Positions 1-11,183 of a stretch of DNA of 64,000 bases are shown here, in pieces. The notes under the pieces were generated by a model that ran no database searches, was not told the origin of the DNA, and saw only the letters and a program-made list of their open reading frames with translations. Location: positions 7,564,001 through 7,628,000 of the forward strand of contig NZ_CP045096.1 of assembly GCF_009184865.1 (NCBI RefSeq), in the 5' to 3' direction. Source of the stretch: Streptomyces phaeolivaceus (GTDB lineage Bacteria > Actinomycetota > Actinomycetes > Streptomycetales > Streptomycetaceae). Made by a program: the position numbers and the translations under genes. Numbering within the stretch: position 1 is the stretch's first letter; every line of letters starts with the position of its first letter.

Positions 1-560
1 GCACTCACCGGGAAGACCTGCTGGACCCGCTGGAGCTGGCCGATCGTGGTGTCGTACATGCCCGCGCCCGGCCGGCGCCCCGCCCGCGCGCCCACCGCGC
101 ACAGGCCCAACGCCCGTACCTTCCCGGCCCGGACGAGATCCGCCATCGCGCCCCATGTCTCCTCGACGGGGACCTCGGGATCCGCCCGGTGCAGCTGGTA
201 GAGGTCGATGACATCGGTCTGGAGCCGGCGCAGCGAGGCATCGCAGGCCCGTCGCACATAGCCGGGGCGGCCGTTGGCCACGATGTGCTGCTCGCCCACC
301 AGCAGACCCACCTTGGTGGAGACGAAGGCCTCCGCGCGGCGCTCCTTCAGCACCCGGCCGACCAGCAGCTCATTGGTGAAGGGGCCGTACATGTCGGCCG
401 TGTCCAGCAGAGTCGTGCCGAGGTCGAGCGCCCGGTGCACCGTCCGCATCGACTCGTCGCCCCGTTGCCGCGATCCGGTGTACGCCCAGCTCATCGGCAT
501 GCACCCGAGTCCTACGGCCCCCACGTCGAGCGTCGCCGCGCCGATCGTCCTGCGCTCCAC
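1..560 (-). CDS. aldo/keto reductase, C-terminus outside window
   Basis: NADPH-dependent aldo/keto reductase of cytosolic type; only the first 186 codons are inside the window. Read on the minus strand from a GTG at 560, the protein opens VERRTIGAATLDVGAVGLG. The AKR catalytic tetrad can be placed: Asp53 and Tyr58 in LLDTADMYG, Lys83 in STKVG and His124 in LYQLH. The GTG is preceded by a GAGGGAGGG tract about 11 nt upstream. It is divergent from the dehydrogenase gene at 636, with a 75-bp shared upstream region. The substrate cannot be told from sequence. The family call is secure; the start is the best in-frame choice. Confidence 0.88.
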   Translation of the reverse strand, partial: MERRTIGAATLDVGAVGLGCMPMSWAYTGSRQRGDESMRTVHRALDLGTTLLDTADMYGPFTNELLVGRVLKERRAEAFVSTKVGLLVGEQHIVANGRPGYVRRACDASLRRLQTDVIDLYQLHRADPEVPVEETWGAMADLVRAGKVRALGLCAVGARAGRRPGAGMYDTTIGQLQRVQQVFPVS

Positions 561-635
561 CTGGTCGTGACCCTCCCTCTCGCGACCCCCAACCTAACCT
601 CTGCCGTACCGGGTACCTGACATAGCCTCCGGAGC

Positions 636-1637
636 ATGACTGCTGACGCGACTGCCGACCCGACCGCGGACGTGACCGGCGATGTGTGGCTCTCCATCCC
701 GCCGGACGAGATCGAGGGGCTCCCGCAGGGCCCCGACTACCTCTTCTGGGACGGGGGCGAGGACGGCACCCAGCCGTATCCCGGCGATCCCGCGGACTGT
801 GTCCTGTACGTGGTGCCGTACATGAAACGGTGGCCGGTGAAGGTGAACCCGCTGGAACGGATGCGGAACCTGCGGGTCGTGCAGACGCTCACGGCGGGCG
901 TCGACGACGTCCTGGCCCGGCTGTCGAGCCTCCCTCCCGGGGTCCAGCTGTGCAACGCGCGCGGAGTGCACGAGGCCAGCACCGCCGAACTCGCGCTCAC
1001 CCTGACCCTCGCCTCGCTGCGCGGTGTCCCCGACTTCGTGCGCGCCCAGCAACAGGAGTGCTGGCAGGGCGACTTCCGCCCCGCGCTCGCCGACAGGTCC
1101 GTCCTGATCGTCGGCTACGGCGCGATCGGCTCCGCCATCGAGGACCGGCTCGTACCCTTCGAGGTGGCGCGGGTGGCGCGCGTCGCGCGCTCTGAGCGCA
1201 CCACGGCGCGCGGACCGGTGCATTCGTTCACCGAACTGCCCTCCCTGCTGCCGTCGGCCGACGTCGTGATCCTGTCCACTCCGCTCACGGAACAGACGAA
1301 AGGCCTGGTCGGCGCCGACTTCCTGGCCCATATGAAGGACGGCGCCCTCCTGGTGAATGTTGCCCGCGGAGGAGTCGTCGACACCAAGGCGCTGCTCGCG
1401 GAACTGGACACCGGGCGCATCACCGCGGCACTCGACGTCACCGACCCCGAGCCGCTGCCGCCGGGGCACCCGCTCTGGCGCGCGCCCGGCGTGCTCATCA
1501 GCCCGCATGTGGGCGGACCCACGTCGGCCTTCCTGCCGCGTGCCAAAAGGCTGCTGGTGGACCAGTTGGGACGATTCGTGAACCGGGAGCCACTGCGCAA
1601 CGTGGTTCTTACGACGGGCGAGACGGACGACGCGTAA
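636..1637 (+). CDS. D-isomer-specific 2-hydroxyacid dehydrogenase family protein
   Basis: NAD-dependent oxidoreductase of 333 aa, related to phosphoglycerate, glyoxylate and D-lactate dehydrogenases. The Rossmann motif GYGAIGSAI lies near residue 159. The family signature NVARGGVVD supplies the catalytic Arg, the DPEPLP segment carries the catalytic Glu, and SPHVGG carries the catalytic His. It is a lone gene, divergent from the aldo/keto reductase. The ATG at 636 sits 7 nt after a TAGCCT hexamer (623-628), so the mRNA may be leaderless; a short GGAG also abuts the start. The substrate is unknown. This is a general dehydrogenase, not the serA found later in the window. Confidence 0.9.
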   Translation: MTADATADPTADVTGDVWLSIPPDEIEGLPQGPDYLFWDGGEDGTQPYPGDPADCVLYVVPYMKRWPVKVNPLERMRNLRVVQTLTAGVDDVLARLSSLPPGVQLCNARGVHEASTAELALTLTLASLRGVPDFVRAQQQECWQGDFRPALADRSVLIVGYGAIGSAIEDRLVPFEVARVARVARSERTTARGPVHSFTELPSLLPSADVVILSTPLTEQTKGLVGADFLAHMKDGALLVNVARGGVVDTKALLAELDTGRITAALDVTDPEPLPPGHPLWRAPGVLISPHVGGPTSAFLPRAKRLLVDQLGRFVNREPLRNVVLTTGETDDA

Positions 1638-1677
1638 TCCACTTCGGGCACCCTCCGCGTTCCTTCGGAAGCGGACC

Positions 1678-4600
1678 GTGCTCGTGTTGCCAGAGGTGGT
1701 CACTGAGCGTAGAGGAACTATGTCCCTGAGTGACGAGACTGGTGTATCGTCCCGACAGGGGCTGCGCCGCGCACCGTTCGGCGCCGGGGACGGACTTGAG
1801 ACAGCGAGGGGGGCGACGGGCGATGCACGGCCTATGGACGAACGATCCGACGCGGCGGAGCCGCCGACGGCGGCCCTGGCGAGCCGCGACGCGAAGGCAC
1901 CCGCACGGGAGCCACGGCGGTCGCGGCGGTCAAGGTCATCACCGCAGGCACAGCAACCGCAGAAAGCACACCCAGCCGACCCACCGGGACCGGCGGGACA
2001 CCGGGGCGGCACTCACCGGGGAGATCCGGTGAGCCCCCGCCCGTCCTCCGCCACCACGCTGAGCCCCACCCTCCGGGCGGCCAGGCCGCTGACCGGGCCG
2101 CCGTCGCCCGGCGGACGGGCACCCGCCCGCGGTGGCGCGAGCCTACGGGCCCAGCTCGTCCTCGCCCTGCTCTGCGCGGCCTACGCCGTCGGTGCCGCGC
2201 TCGGCTGGGGCAATGAGCAAGTCGCCCTCGTCATGGGCGACTTCGGCCTCAGCGCCGCGGCTGCCGCGGCGGCCGTCTCCTGCTTCCGCTACGCGCGCAG
2301 CCGCCGCAGCCGCTTTCGACCGGCCTGGCTGTTGTTCGCCCTCTCCTCCGCCATGGCGGCCCTGGGCAACGGCGTCTGGGGGTGGTACGAGGTCGTCCTG
2401 GAGCGGCCCGTCCCCGAGCCCAGCTACGCGGACCTGTTCTTCCTCTGCTTCGCGCCACCCGCCATCGTCGGCCTGCTGGTGCTGGCCAAGAGGCCCGTGA
2501 CCAAGGCCGGCTGGATCTGCCTCGCACTGGACTCCTGGCTCATCGGCGGCTCCCTGGTCACCCTCTCCTGGAGCCTCGCCCTCGCCCAGAACGCCCAGCT
2601 CGACGACTCCGACACCGCCCACACCGCGCTCTCCCTGGCCTATCCGCTCCTGGACATCGCCCTGGTCAGCATGGTGCTCGCGCTGCACTTCCGCCGCTCC
2701 TCGATGCACCGCTCCGCGGTCAACACCGCGATCGGCGCCCTCGCGCTCACCGTAATGTGCGACGCCCTGTTCACCTCACCCCTGCTGCACACCAGCTACC
2801 AGTCGGGGCAGCTCCTCGACGCCGGCTGGTTCGCGGGCTCCCTGCTCCTCGCCTACGCCCCCTGGGCCGGCCAGCGGCACGGCCGGTCGGACGAGGGCGG
2901 GCACGCGCGCGTGGTGCACGAACACATCCCGGGCCAGCGGCACGACCCGAAGCCGGGACACCGCCACGAGGTCCAGCCCGGCCACCGGCACGACGGCCCC
3001 GGTGGACACGTGCATGTGCTCCTCCAGGGAGGAGGTCACAGCCGGTATCCGGCCACCCGCCCAATCGCCGGATCCCTGGCCGCGCTCACTCCCTACCTGG
3101 CCGCCGCCGTCTGCACCCTGGGCATCCTCTACAACGTGCTCAACGGCCGCAGCGTCGACCGCGTGGTGCTCATCACCGCCTGCACCGTGGTGCTCGCCCT
3201 CGTCGTACGCCAGGGCATCATGCTCCTCGACAACATCACCCTCACCCAGGAACTGGCCCAGAAGGAGAACCACTTCCGCTCCCTGGTGCAGGGCTCCAGC
3301 GACGTCATCATGATCGCCGCCCCGAACGGCATCCTCCGCTACGTCAGCCCGGCCGCCGCCGGGGTCTACGGCCGCCCCGCGGAGGACCTCGTCGGCAAGG
3401 AGCTGGCCTCGATCATCCACCCCGAGGACCTCGGCTGCGTCGTCCACGAGGTGCGCCGCTTCCTCGCCGCCAGCCCCGCCGAGGAGCCCACCACCCGCAT
3501 CGAGTGCCGCTTCAAGTCCGGCGGCGGCGGAGGCTGGCTGAACGTGGAGTCCACGGTCAACCGCCACCACGGCGGCCTCATCTTCAACAGCCGGGACGTG
3601 ACCGAAAGGGTCCGCCTCCAGGCCCAGTTGCAGCACAACGCCGAACACGACCCGCTCACCGACCTGCCCAACCGCGCCCTGTTCACCAAGCGCGTGCAAC
3701 AGGCGCTCTCCGGCCGCCGCTCCTCCGACCGGGGCGTCGCCCTGCGGAACACTGCGGTCCTCTTCATCGACCTCGACGGCTTCAAGGCCGTCAACGACAC
3801 CATCGGGCACCAGGCCGGGGACGAACTGCTCGTCCAGGCCGCCCGCAGACTCCAGGACGCCGTCCGGCAGGGGGACACCGCCTCCCGCCTCGGCGGCGAC
3901 GAGTTCGCGGCCCTCATCGTCGGGGACGGCTCCCGCGACCGTTCCGCCCGCGAACAGCACATCCTGGAGCTGGCCGACCGCCTGCGGATCGCCCTCTCGC
4001 AGCCGTACACCATCGACGGAAACGATGTCCGGGTCGCCGCCTCCATCGGCGTCTCCTTCGCCGAGCCCGGCCTCGGCGCGGGCGAGCTGCTGCGCAACGC
4101 CGACCTCGCCATGTACCGGGCCAAGGCGTCCGGGAAGGGCCGTGTCGAGCTGTACAAGCCACAGATGCAGCAGGACGTCGTACGCAAGGCGGAGCTGGCC
4201 ACCCGGCTGCGGGCCGCGCTGCACGACGGCGAGTTCATGCTGCTGAACCAGCCCGTGGTGGAGCTGGAGACCGGCCGGATCTCCTCGGTGGCGACGGCGG
4301 CCCGCTGGCGTTCGTCCCAGGGGGTGCTGTTCACGCCCGCCGAGTTCCTGCGGGTCTCCGAGGACAGCGAGAAGACCGCCGAGCTGGGCCGCTGGATGCT
4401 GGAGCAGGCCGTCGAGCAGGCCGCCGACCGCCTCACCGGCGGCCTGAACGTACCGGTCTCCGTCCGGATGAGCGCCCGGCGGCTGCTGGACCGCTCACTG
4501 CCCCCCGGCTCGATCGAGACGCTCCTCACCCGCCATGGGCTGCCCTCCGGCTCCCTGGTCGTCGAGCTGTCCGACACCGAGCTGAAGTGCCCGCTGGACG

Positions 4601-5103
4601 AGCTGGAGCGCCGGCTGAACCAGTTGCGGCGCCTCGGGGTCCGGGTCGCGCTGGACGGCCTCGGCAGCGGCCACGCGGCCATCACGGCACTGCGCCGGCT
4701 CCCCGTCGACGTACTGAAGCTGGACCGGGGCCTGATCGAGGGGATCGTGGAGTCCACGCGGCTCCAGAAGATCACCCGTGGGCTGCTGCGGATCGCCGAC
4801 GACCTGGGGCTGCAGTCCGTGGCCGACGGGGTGGACCTGCCCGAGCAGGTCGTCGCCCTGCGCGCGATGGGCTGCACCCACGGCCAGGGTGCCGCCTTCT
4901 CCGGGCCCCTGGACGAGTACCGCCTGCGCCGGGCCCTGTCGCTCGGGCACTACCCGTTGCCCAGCGGACCCGCGGAACCCGCGTTCGCGGGTGGCGGGAG
5001 GGAGCCCGAGGGGCGGATCGGCGCCGAGAGCGGGGGAGGGCGGAGGTCCGAGGCGCTCAGCGCGGTCGTGGCGTCGCCACCGACGCTGGCGCCCCGGAGG
5101 TGA
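1678..5103 (+). CDS. cdgE: membrane PAS-GGDEF-EAL protein, probable diguanylate cyclase (CdgE-like)
   Basis: Predicted c-di-GMP enzyme of about 1141 aa. The first 155 residues are disordered and Arg/Pro-rich. Several membrane helices follow (about 160-390 and 465-520), interrupted by a histidine-rich loop (about 398-458, 12 His). Then come a PAS domain (about 530-650), a GGDEF domain with intact RLGGDEFAA (GGDEF at 739-743) and an EAL-type domain (about 830-1090). In the EAL domain the signature Glu-Ala-Leu is replaced by Ala-Thr-Ala (872-874) and DDFG by DGLG, so phosphodiesterase activity is unlikely. The symbol rests on its position next to ilvB as in S. coelicolor, recalled rather than searched. 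Start: GTG 1678 has GGAAG 6 nt upstream; ATG 1720 (after AGAGGA) is an alternative. Confidence 0.85.
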   Translation: MLVLPEVVTERRGTMSLSDETGVSSRQGLRRAPFGAGDGLETARGATGDARPMDERSDAAEPPTAALASRDAKAPAREPRRSRRSRSSPQAQQPQKAHPADPPGPAGHRGGTHRGDPVSPRPSSATTLSPTLRAARPLTGPPSPGGRAPARGGASLRAQLVLALLCAAYAVGAALGWGNEQVALVMGDFGLSAAAAAAAVSCFRYARSRRSRFRPAWLLFALSSAMAALGNGVWGWYEVVLERPVPEPSYADLFFLCFAPPAIVGLLVLAKRPVTKAGWICLALDSWLIGGSLVTLSWSLALAQNAQLDDSDTAHTALSLAYPLLDIALVSMVLALHFRRSSMHRSAVNTAIGALALTVMCDALFTSPLLHTSYQSGQLLDAGWFAGSLLLAYAPWAGQRHGRSDEGGHARVVHEHIPGQRHDPKPGHRHEVQPGHRHDGPGGHVHVLLQGGGHSRYPATRPIAGSLAALTPYLAAAVCTLGILYNVLNGRSVDRVVLITACTVVLALVVRQGIMLLDNITLTQELAQKENHFRSLVQGSSDVIMIAAPNGILRYVSPAAAGVYGRPAEDLVGKELASIIHPEDLGCVVHEVRRFLAASPAEEPTTRIECRFKSGGGGGWLNVESTVNRHHGGLIFNSRDVTERVRLQAQLQHNAEHDPLTDLPNRALFTKRVQQALSGRRSSDRGVALRNTAVLFIDLDGFKAVNDTIGHQAGDELLVQAARRLQDAVRQGDTASRLGGDEFAALIVGDGSRDRSAREQHILELADRLRIALSQPYTIDGNDVRVAASIGVSFAEPGLGAGELLRNADLAMYRAKASGKGRVELYKPQMQQDVVRKAELATRLRAALHDGEFMLLNQPVVELETGRISSVATAARWRSSQGVLFTPAEFLRVSEDSEKTAELGRWMLEQAVEQAADRLTGGLNVPVSVRMSARRLLDRSLPPGSIETLLTRHGLPSGSLVVELSDTELKCPLDELERRLNQLRRLGVRVALDGLGSGHAAITALRRLPVDVLKLDRGLIEGIVESTRLQKITRGLLRIADDLGLQSVADGVDLPEQVVALRAMGCTHGQGAAFSGPLDEYRLRRALSLGHYPLPSGPAEPAFAGGGREPEGRIGAESGGGRRSEALSAVVASPPTLAPRR

Positions 5104-5206
5104 GAGCGGGCATTGAGGGGCGCGGGGGTGTACACAAGGGGGTAACCGCTGTCGAGGGAGGCGGACGTGCCCATAGCTCACATGATGAGACTCCCGTCCC
5201 ACTCAC

Positions 5207-5243
5207 TTGACACGCGGTGCGCGCCGGGGGGAGGGTCAGTGCC
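5207..5243 (+). promoter_or_regulatory. candidate ilvB promoter
   Basis: A consensus -35 TTGACA lies at 5207-5212. A weak -10 of the nAnnnT type, GAGGGT, lies at 5231-5236 after an 18-nt spacer. Transcription would start at about 5243-5244, at the leader-peptide ATG, making the leader mRNA nearly leaderless. The same GGGAGGG tract could instead act as a ribosome site if a promoter lies further upstream. Confidence 0.45.
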
Positions 5244-5285
5244 ATGCGCACTCGAATCCTCGTACTTGGAAAGCGCGTCGGCTGA
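5244..5285 (+). CDS. ilvB operon leader peptide (ILVL motif)
   Basis: A 13-codon [16 protein letters not shown], 172 bp before ilvB. The run Ile-Leu-Val-Leu matches the three end products of the pathway, and the codons ATC CTC GTA CTT include GTA and CTT, which are uncommon in this GC-rich genome. A GGGAGGG tract ends 9 nt before the ATG. A strong intrinsic terminator follows at 5342-5376. Leader-peptide attenuation of ilvBNC is established in corynebacteria; its action here is inferred from layout. Confidence 0.75.
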   Translation: MRTRILVLGKRVG

Positions 5286-5341
5286 AGCTGGGACCCACCG
5301 GAGGACGTTCCGGAATCCCCGGCGACCGTACCCGGCGCGCT

Positions 5342-5376
5342 CCCCTCGCTTGCCTCGTGGCAAGGAGGGGTTTTTT
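5342..5376 (+). terminator. ilvB attenuator terminator
   Basis: CCCCTCGCTTGCC (5342-5354) pairs with GGCAAGGAGGGG (5359-5370) over 12 bp with one bulged G and a four-base loop, followed by six T. True T-tailed terminators are scarce in this genome, and this one lies in the 5' leader rather than at a gene end. With the upstream ILVL leader peptide it forms a classical attenuator. The alternative antiterminator pairing was not worked out. Confidence 0.85.
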
Positions 5377-5457
5377 GTTGCACGGGCACCAGTCGGACGC
5401 CAGCCGCACTTCGTACAAACCTCGCAAAACACCCTCAGCATCGAGAAGAGAATGCCG

Positions 5458-7305
5458 ATGACCGAGCAGGCCACCGGGGCCCACCATCCGCAGCCGCGGC
5501 CCCGATCCGGAGGACCGTCCACCCCCGTCGAGCACGTCACGGGTGCGCAGTCCCTCATCCGCTCTCTCGAGGAGGTCGGGGCCGACACGGTGTTCGGCAT
5601 CCCCGGCGGTGCGATCCTCCCGGCCTACGACCCGCTGATGGACTCCACCCGCGTGCGTCATGTGCTGGTCCGTCATGAGCAGGGCGCCGGCCACGCCGCG
5701 ACCGGCTACGCGCAGGCCACCGGCAAGGTCGGTGTCTGCATGGCCACTTCGGGCCCCGGCGCCACCAACCTGGTGACCCCGATCGCCGACGCCCACATGG
5801 ACTCGGTGCCGATGGTCGCGATCACCGGGCAGGTCGCGTCGAAGGCGATCGGCACGGACGCCTTCCAGGAGGCGGACATCGTCGGCATCACGATGCCGAT
5901 CACCAAGCACAACTTCCTGGTCACCAAGGCCGAGGACATCCCGCGCACCATCGCGCAGGCCTTCCACATCGCCTCCACCGGCCGCCCCGGTCCGGTCCTG
6001 GTCGACATCGCCAAGGACGCCCTCCAGGCCCGTACGACCTTCAGCTGGCCGCCCACCACCGACCTGCCCGGCTACCGGCCGGTGACCAAGCCGCACGCCA
6101 AGCAGATCCGCGAGGCCGCCAAGCTGGTCACCGCCGCCAAGCGGCCCGTGCTGTACGTCGGCGGCGGCGTCCTCAAGGCGCGGGCCACGGCCGAGCTGAA
6201 GGTGCTCGCCGAGCTGACCGGCGCGCCCGTCACCACCACCCTGATGGCGCTCGGCGCGTTCCCCGACAGCCACCCGCAGCACCTGGGCATGCCCGGGATG
6301 CACGGCTCGGTGGCCGCCGTCACCGCGCTGCAGAAGGCCGACCTGATCATCGCCCTCGGCGCCCGCTTCGACGACCGGGTCACCGGCAAGCTGGACAGCT
6401 TCGCGCCGTTCGCGAAGATCGTCCACGCGGACATCGACCCGGCGGAGATCGGCAAGAACCGCGCCGCCGACGTGCCGATCGTCGGTGACGCCCGCGAGGT
6501 CATCGCCGACCTGATCCAGGCCGTGCAGAAGGAGCACAGCGAGGGCGTCCGGGGCGACTACAGCGCCTGGTGGAAGGACCTCGACCGCTGGCGCGAGACC
6601 TACCCGCTCGGCTACGACCAGCCGGCCGACGGCTCGCTCTCCCCGCAAGCCGTCATCGAGCGCATCGGCCAGCTCGCCCCCGAGGGCACGATCTTCGCGG
6701 CGGGCGTCGGCCAGCACCAGATGTGGGCCGCCCACTTCATCCAGTACGAGAAGCCCGCCACCTGGCTGAACTCCGGCGGCGCCGGAACGATGGGGTACGC
6801 GGTCCCGGCCGCCATGGGCGCCAAGGCCGGAGCCCCCGGGCAGACCGTCTGGGCGATCGACGGCGACGGCTGCTTCCAGATGACCAACCAGGAACTCACC
6901 ACCTGCGCCCTGAACAACATCCCGATCAAGGTCGCCATCATCAACAACGGCGCCCTCGGGATGGTCCGCCAGTGGCAGACCCTGTTCTACAACCAGCGCT
7001 ACTCCAACACCGTCCTGCACAGCGGCCCGGACGACGTGAACCCCAAGGCCCGCGGCACCCGCGTCCCCGACTTCGTGAAGCTGTCGGAGGCCATGGGCTG
7101 CTACGCGATCCGCTGCGAGTCCCCGGACGACCTCGACAAGGTCATCGAGGAGGCGAACTCGGTCAACGACCGCCCGGTCGTCGTCGACTTCGTCGTCCAC
7201 GAGGACGCGATGGTGTGGCCGATGGTCGCCGCCGGCACCTCCAACGACACGATCATGGCCGCCCGGGACGTCCGCCCCGACTTCGGCGACAACGAAGACG
7301 ACTGA
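5458..7305 (+). CDS. ilvB: acetolactate synthase, catalytic (large) subunit
   Basis: ThDP-dependent enzyme of 615 aa that joins two pyruvates to acetolactate, or pyruvate and 2-oxobutyrate to acetohydroxybutyrate, the first common step of Val/Leu/Ile synthesis. It has the activating-Glu region [17 protein letters not shown]-site sequence near [13 protein letters not shown], and the ThDP motif starting [14 protein letters not shown] and ending IINNG. An N-terminal extension of about 30 residues precedes the domain. ATG 5458 has GAGAAGAG with a 7-nt spacing; ATG 5452, two codons earlier, is too close to that site. It heads the ilvB-ilvN unit behind the attenuator at 5244-5376. Confidence 0.97.
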   Translation: MTEQATGAHHPQPRPRSGGPSTPVEHVTGAQSLIRSLEEVGADTVFGIPGGAILPAYDPLMDSTRVRHVLVRHEQGAGHAATGYAQATGKVGVCMATSGPGATNLVTPIADAHMDSVPMVAITGQVASKAIGTDAFQEADIVGITMPITKHNFLVTKAEDIPRTIAQAFHIASTGRPGPVLVDIAKDALQARTTFSWPPTTDLPGYRPVTKPHAKQIREAAKLVTAAKRPVLYVGGGVLKARATAELKVLAELTGAPVTTTLMALGAFPDSHPQHLGMPGMHGSVAAVTALQKADLIIALGARFDDRVTGKLDSFAPFAKIVHADIDPAEIGKNRAADVPIVGDAREVIADLIQAVQKEHSEGVRGDYSAWWKDLDRWRETYPLGYDQPADGSLSPQAVIERIGQLAPEGTIFAAGVGQHQMWAAHFIQYEKPATWLNSGGAGTMGYAVPAAMGAKAGAPGQTVWAIDGDGCFQMTNQELTTCALNNIPIKVAIINNGALGMVRQWQTLFYNQRYSNTVLHSGPDDVNPKARGTRVPDFVKLSEAMGCYAIRCESPDDLDKVIEEANSVNDRPVVVDFVVHEDAMVWPMVAAGTSNDTIMAARDVRPDFGDNEDD

Positions 7306-7327
7306 GCGAAAGAGACGTAAAGAAGCC

Positions 7328-8996
<1,669 letters not shown>

Positions 8997-9003
8997 TCCT
9001 GTG

Positions 9004-9045
9004 AGGTCGGCCGTGGCGGGGTTCACCCGGTGCCACGGCCGGCCT
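9004..9045 (+). terminator. terminator after ilvC
   Basis: A 14-bp stem with one G-T pair, built around GGCCGTGGC (9009-9017) and GCCACGGCC (9032-9040), lies 8 bp after the ilvC stop and is followed by TGTTTC. Confidence 0.7.
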
Positions 9046-9386
9046 TGTTTCACGTCCGGGTGATCCTTCCGCAGTGGCGTGAGGCGAGGCCCCCGGCGCC
9101 ACTACACTGCTGCACTACATACGCGTCAGGCCCACAGCGTCGTGCGTCTTCCACGCGGCCCAGCGACACCGAAGATTTACGGGCACGCCCCCGCGCCGCC
9201 CGGCACGCACTCTCGCCGCACCGGCCGAAGGCCCCAGTAGCTCCGCTACGAGAGCCTTCGTCCGGCACACCGAGAGCACGCACCGAACGACACGGGAACG
9301 CCCCGCGAATCTCCGGTGCCGCTTCCCCTCCACCGCCTGCGGCCGTCGGGACGGCCGTCCGCAGCATTGGACTTGTGAGGACTCAC
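9046..9386 (+). other. long gene-free upstream region of serA
   Basis: About 340 bp without a supported gene. A TACACT hexamer near 9102 is a possible -10. If that is correct, serA has a leader of about 270 nt containing a small hairpin GTAGC-tcc-GCTAC (near 9238-9250) and a nested hairpin at 9337-9364 (CTGCGG/CCGCAG around CCGTC/GACGG), which ends 13 nt before the GAGG ribosome site. No known riboswitch was recognised. Confidence 0.4.
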
Positions 9387-10976
9387 GTGAGCTCGAAACC
9401 AGTCGTACTGATCGCTGAAGAGCTGTCGCCCGCCACCGTCGACGCGTTGGGCCCGGACTTCGAGATCCGGAACGTCAACGGAGCGGACCGAGCCGAACTG
9501 CTCCCGGCCATCGCCGACGTCGACGCGATCCTGATCCGCTCGGCCACCAAGGTCGACGCCGAGGCGATCGCCGCCGCGAAGAAGCTGAAGGTCGTCGCGC
9601 GCGCCGGCGTCGGCCTGGACAACGTGGACGTCTCCGCCGCCACCAAGGCCGGCGTGATGGTCGTCAACGCCCCCACCTCGAACATCGTGACCGCCGCCGA
9701 GCTGGCCTGCGGTCTGCTGCTCGCCACCGCCCGCCACATCCCGCAGGCGAACACGGCGCTGAAGAACGGCGAGTGGAAGCGCAGCAAGTACACGGGCGTG
9801 GAGCTGGCCGAGAAGACCCTCGGTGTCGTCGGCCTCGGCCGCATCGGCGCGCTCGTCGCCCAGCGCATGTCCGCGTTCGGCATGAAGGTCGTCGCCTACG
9901 ACCCCTACGTACAGCCCGCGCGGGCCGCGCAGATGGGCGTCAAGGTCCTCTCCCTGGACGAGCTCCTCGAGGTCTCCGACTTCATCACCGTCCACCTGCC
10001 GAAGACCCCCGAGACGGCCGGTCTGATCGGCGACGAGGCGCTGACGAAGGTCAAGCCGTCGGTGCGGATCGTCAACGCCGCGCGCGGCGGGATCGTCGAC
10101 GAGGCCGCGCTGTACTCGGCGCTCAAGGAAGGCCGGGTCGCGGGCGCGGGCCTCGACGTGTACGCCAAGGAGCCCTGCACCGACTCGCCGCTGTTCGAGC
10201 TGGACGAGGTCGTCTGCACCCCGCACCTGGGCGCGTCCACGGACGAGGCGCAGGAGAAGGCGGGCATCGCGGTCGCCCGTTCCGTGCGTCTCGCGCTCGC
10301 CGGTGAGCTGGTCCCGGACGCGGTGAACGTCCAGGGCGGTGTCATCGCCGAGGACGTCAAGCCCGGTCTGCCGCTCGCCGAGCGGCTCGGCCGGATCTTC
10401 ACCGCGCTGGCCGGTGAGGTCGCGGTCCGCCTCGACGTCGAGGTGTACGGCGAGATCACCCAGCACGATGTGAAGGTGCTGGAGCTGTCCGCGCTCAAGG
10501 GCGTCTTCGAGGACGTCGTCGACGAGACGGTGTCGTACGTCAACGCCCCGCTGTTCGCGCAGGAGCGCGGCGTCGAGGTGCGGCTGACGACCTCGTCCGA
10601 GTCGCCCGACCACCGCAATGTCGTCACCGTGCGCGGGACGCTCGGCAGCGGCGAGGAGGTGTCGGTGTCCGGGACGCTGGCCGGGCCGAAGCACCACCAG
10701 AAGATCGTCGCGGTGGGTGAGTACGACGTGGATCTGGCGCTCGCCGATCACATGGTCGTCTTCCGGTACGTCGACCGGCCCGGTGTCGTCGGCACGGTGG
10801 GGCGGATCTTCGGTGAGGCCGGGATCAACATCGCCGGGATGCAGGTCGCCCGTTCCGCGGCCGGGGGCGAGGCGCTCGCGGTGCTGACCGTGGACGACAC
10901 CGTGCCGCAGCCGGTGCTCGTGGAGGTCGCGGAGGAGATCGGCGCGACGTCGGCGCGCTCGGTGAACCTGGTCTGA
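9387..10976 (+). CDS. serA: D-3-phosphoglycerate dehydrogenase
   Basis: 529-aa enzyme of the long actinobacterial form, first step of serine synthesis (3-phosphoglycerate to 3-phosphohydroxypyruvate, NAD+). Order: catalytic and NAD domains (about 1-310) with GLGRIGALVA and NAARGGIVDEAAL, the intervening allosteric (ASB) domain, then a C-terminal ACT domain (about 455-529) starting FRYVDRPGVVGTVGRIF that binds serine for feedback inhibition. GTG 9387 has GAGG (9377-9380) 6 nt upstream and gives the family N-terminus MSSKPVVLIAEELSP. An in-frame extension to 9030 has no family support. Confidence 0.96.
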   Translation: MSSKPVVLIAEELSPATVDALGPDFEIRNVNGADRAELLPAIADVDAILIRSATKVDAEAIAAAKKLKVVARAGVGLDNVDVSAATKAGVMVVNAPTSNIVTAAELACGLLLATARHIPQANTALKNGEWKRSKYTGVELAEKTLGVVGLGRIGALVAQRMSAFGMKVVAYDPYVQPARAAQMGVKVLSLDELLEVSDFITVHLPKTPETAGLIGDEALTKVKPSVRIVNAARGGIVDEAALYSALKEGRVAGAGLDVYAKEPCTDSPLFELDEVVCTPHLGASTDEAQEKAGIAVARSVRLALAGELVPDAVNVQGGVIAEDVKPGLPLAERLGRIFTALAGEVAVRLDVEVYGEITQHDVKVLELSALKGVFEDVVDETVSYVNAPLFAQERGVEVRLTTSSESPDHRNVVTVRGTLGSGEEVSVSGTLAGPKHHQKIVAVGEYDVDLALADHMVVFRYVDRPGVVGTVGRIFGEAGINIAGMQVARSAAGGEALAVLTVDDTVPQPVLVEVAEEIGATSARSVNLV

Positions 10977-10980
10977 GGTT

Positions 10981-11153
10981 GCGTGGGCGGGTGCGGGTCC
11001 GGTGGGGCTTCTCGCGCAGTTCCCCGCGCCCCTGAAAAAGCGGGGGCTGCGCCCCCTGCTTTTTCGGGCCGAAGAGCCCGGGGCGCAGCCCCGGCTCTTC
11101 AGGGGCGCGGGGAACTGCGCGACCAGCCCCCACCCACCCGCACCCGCCCACGC
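10981..11153. repeat. long palindromic repeat, copy 1 of dispersed family
   Basis: Arms 10981-11035 and 11098-11153 are near-perfect inverted copies, and the middle carries further GC-rich dyads. The core GCGCGGGGAACTGCGCGA is shared with copies near 30061, 39531 and 56771. It lies directly after serA, so it may act as a terminator or mRNA 3'-end structure. Confidence 0.85.
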
Positions 11154-11183
11154 ACCCCCTGACCCACGTGCCAGGATGGTGCC

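Noticed and set aside
2776..4224. Minus-strand open frame inside the GGDEF protein gene
   Set aside because: Shadow of the real coding strand with no recognizable motif.
5104..5457. T-box or riboswitch before ilvB
   Set aside because: No T-box bulge sequence or specifier loop seen; leader peptide plus terminator explains the region.
10981..11153. Insertion sequence remnant
   Set aside because: No transposase ORF or target duplication; the arms match a small dispersed palindrome family.
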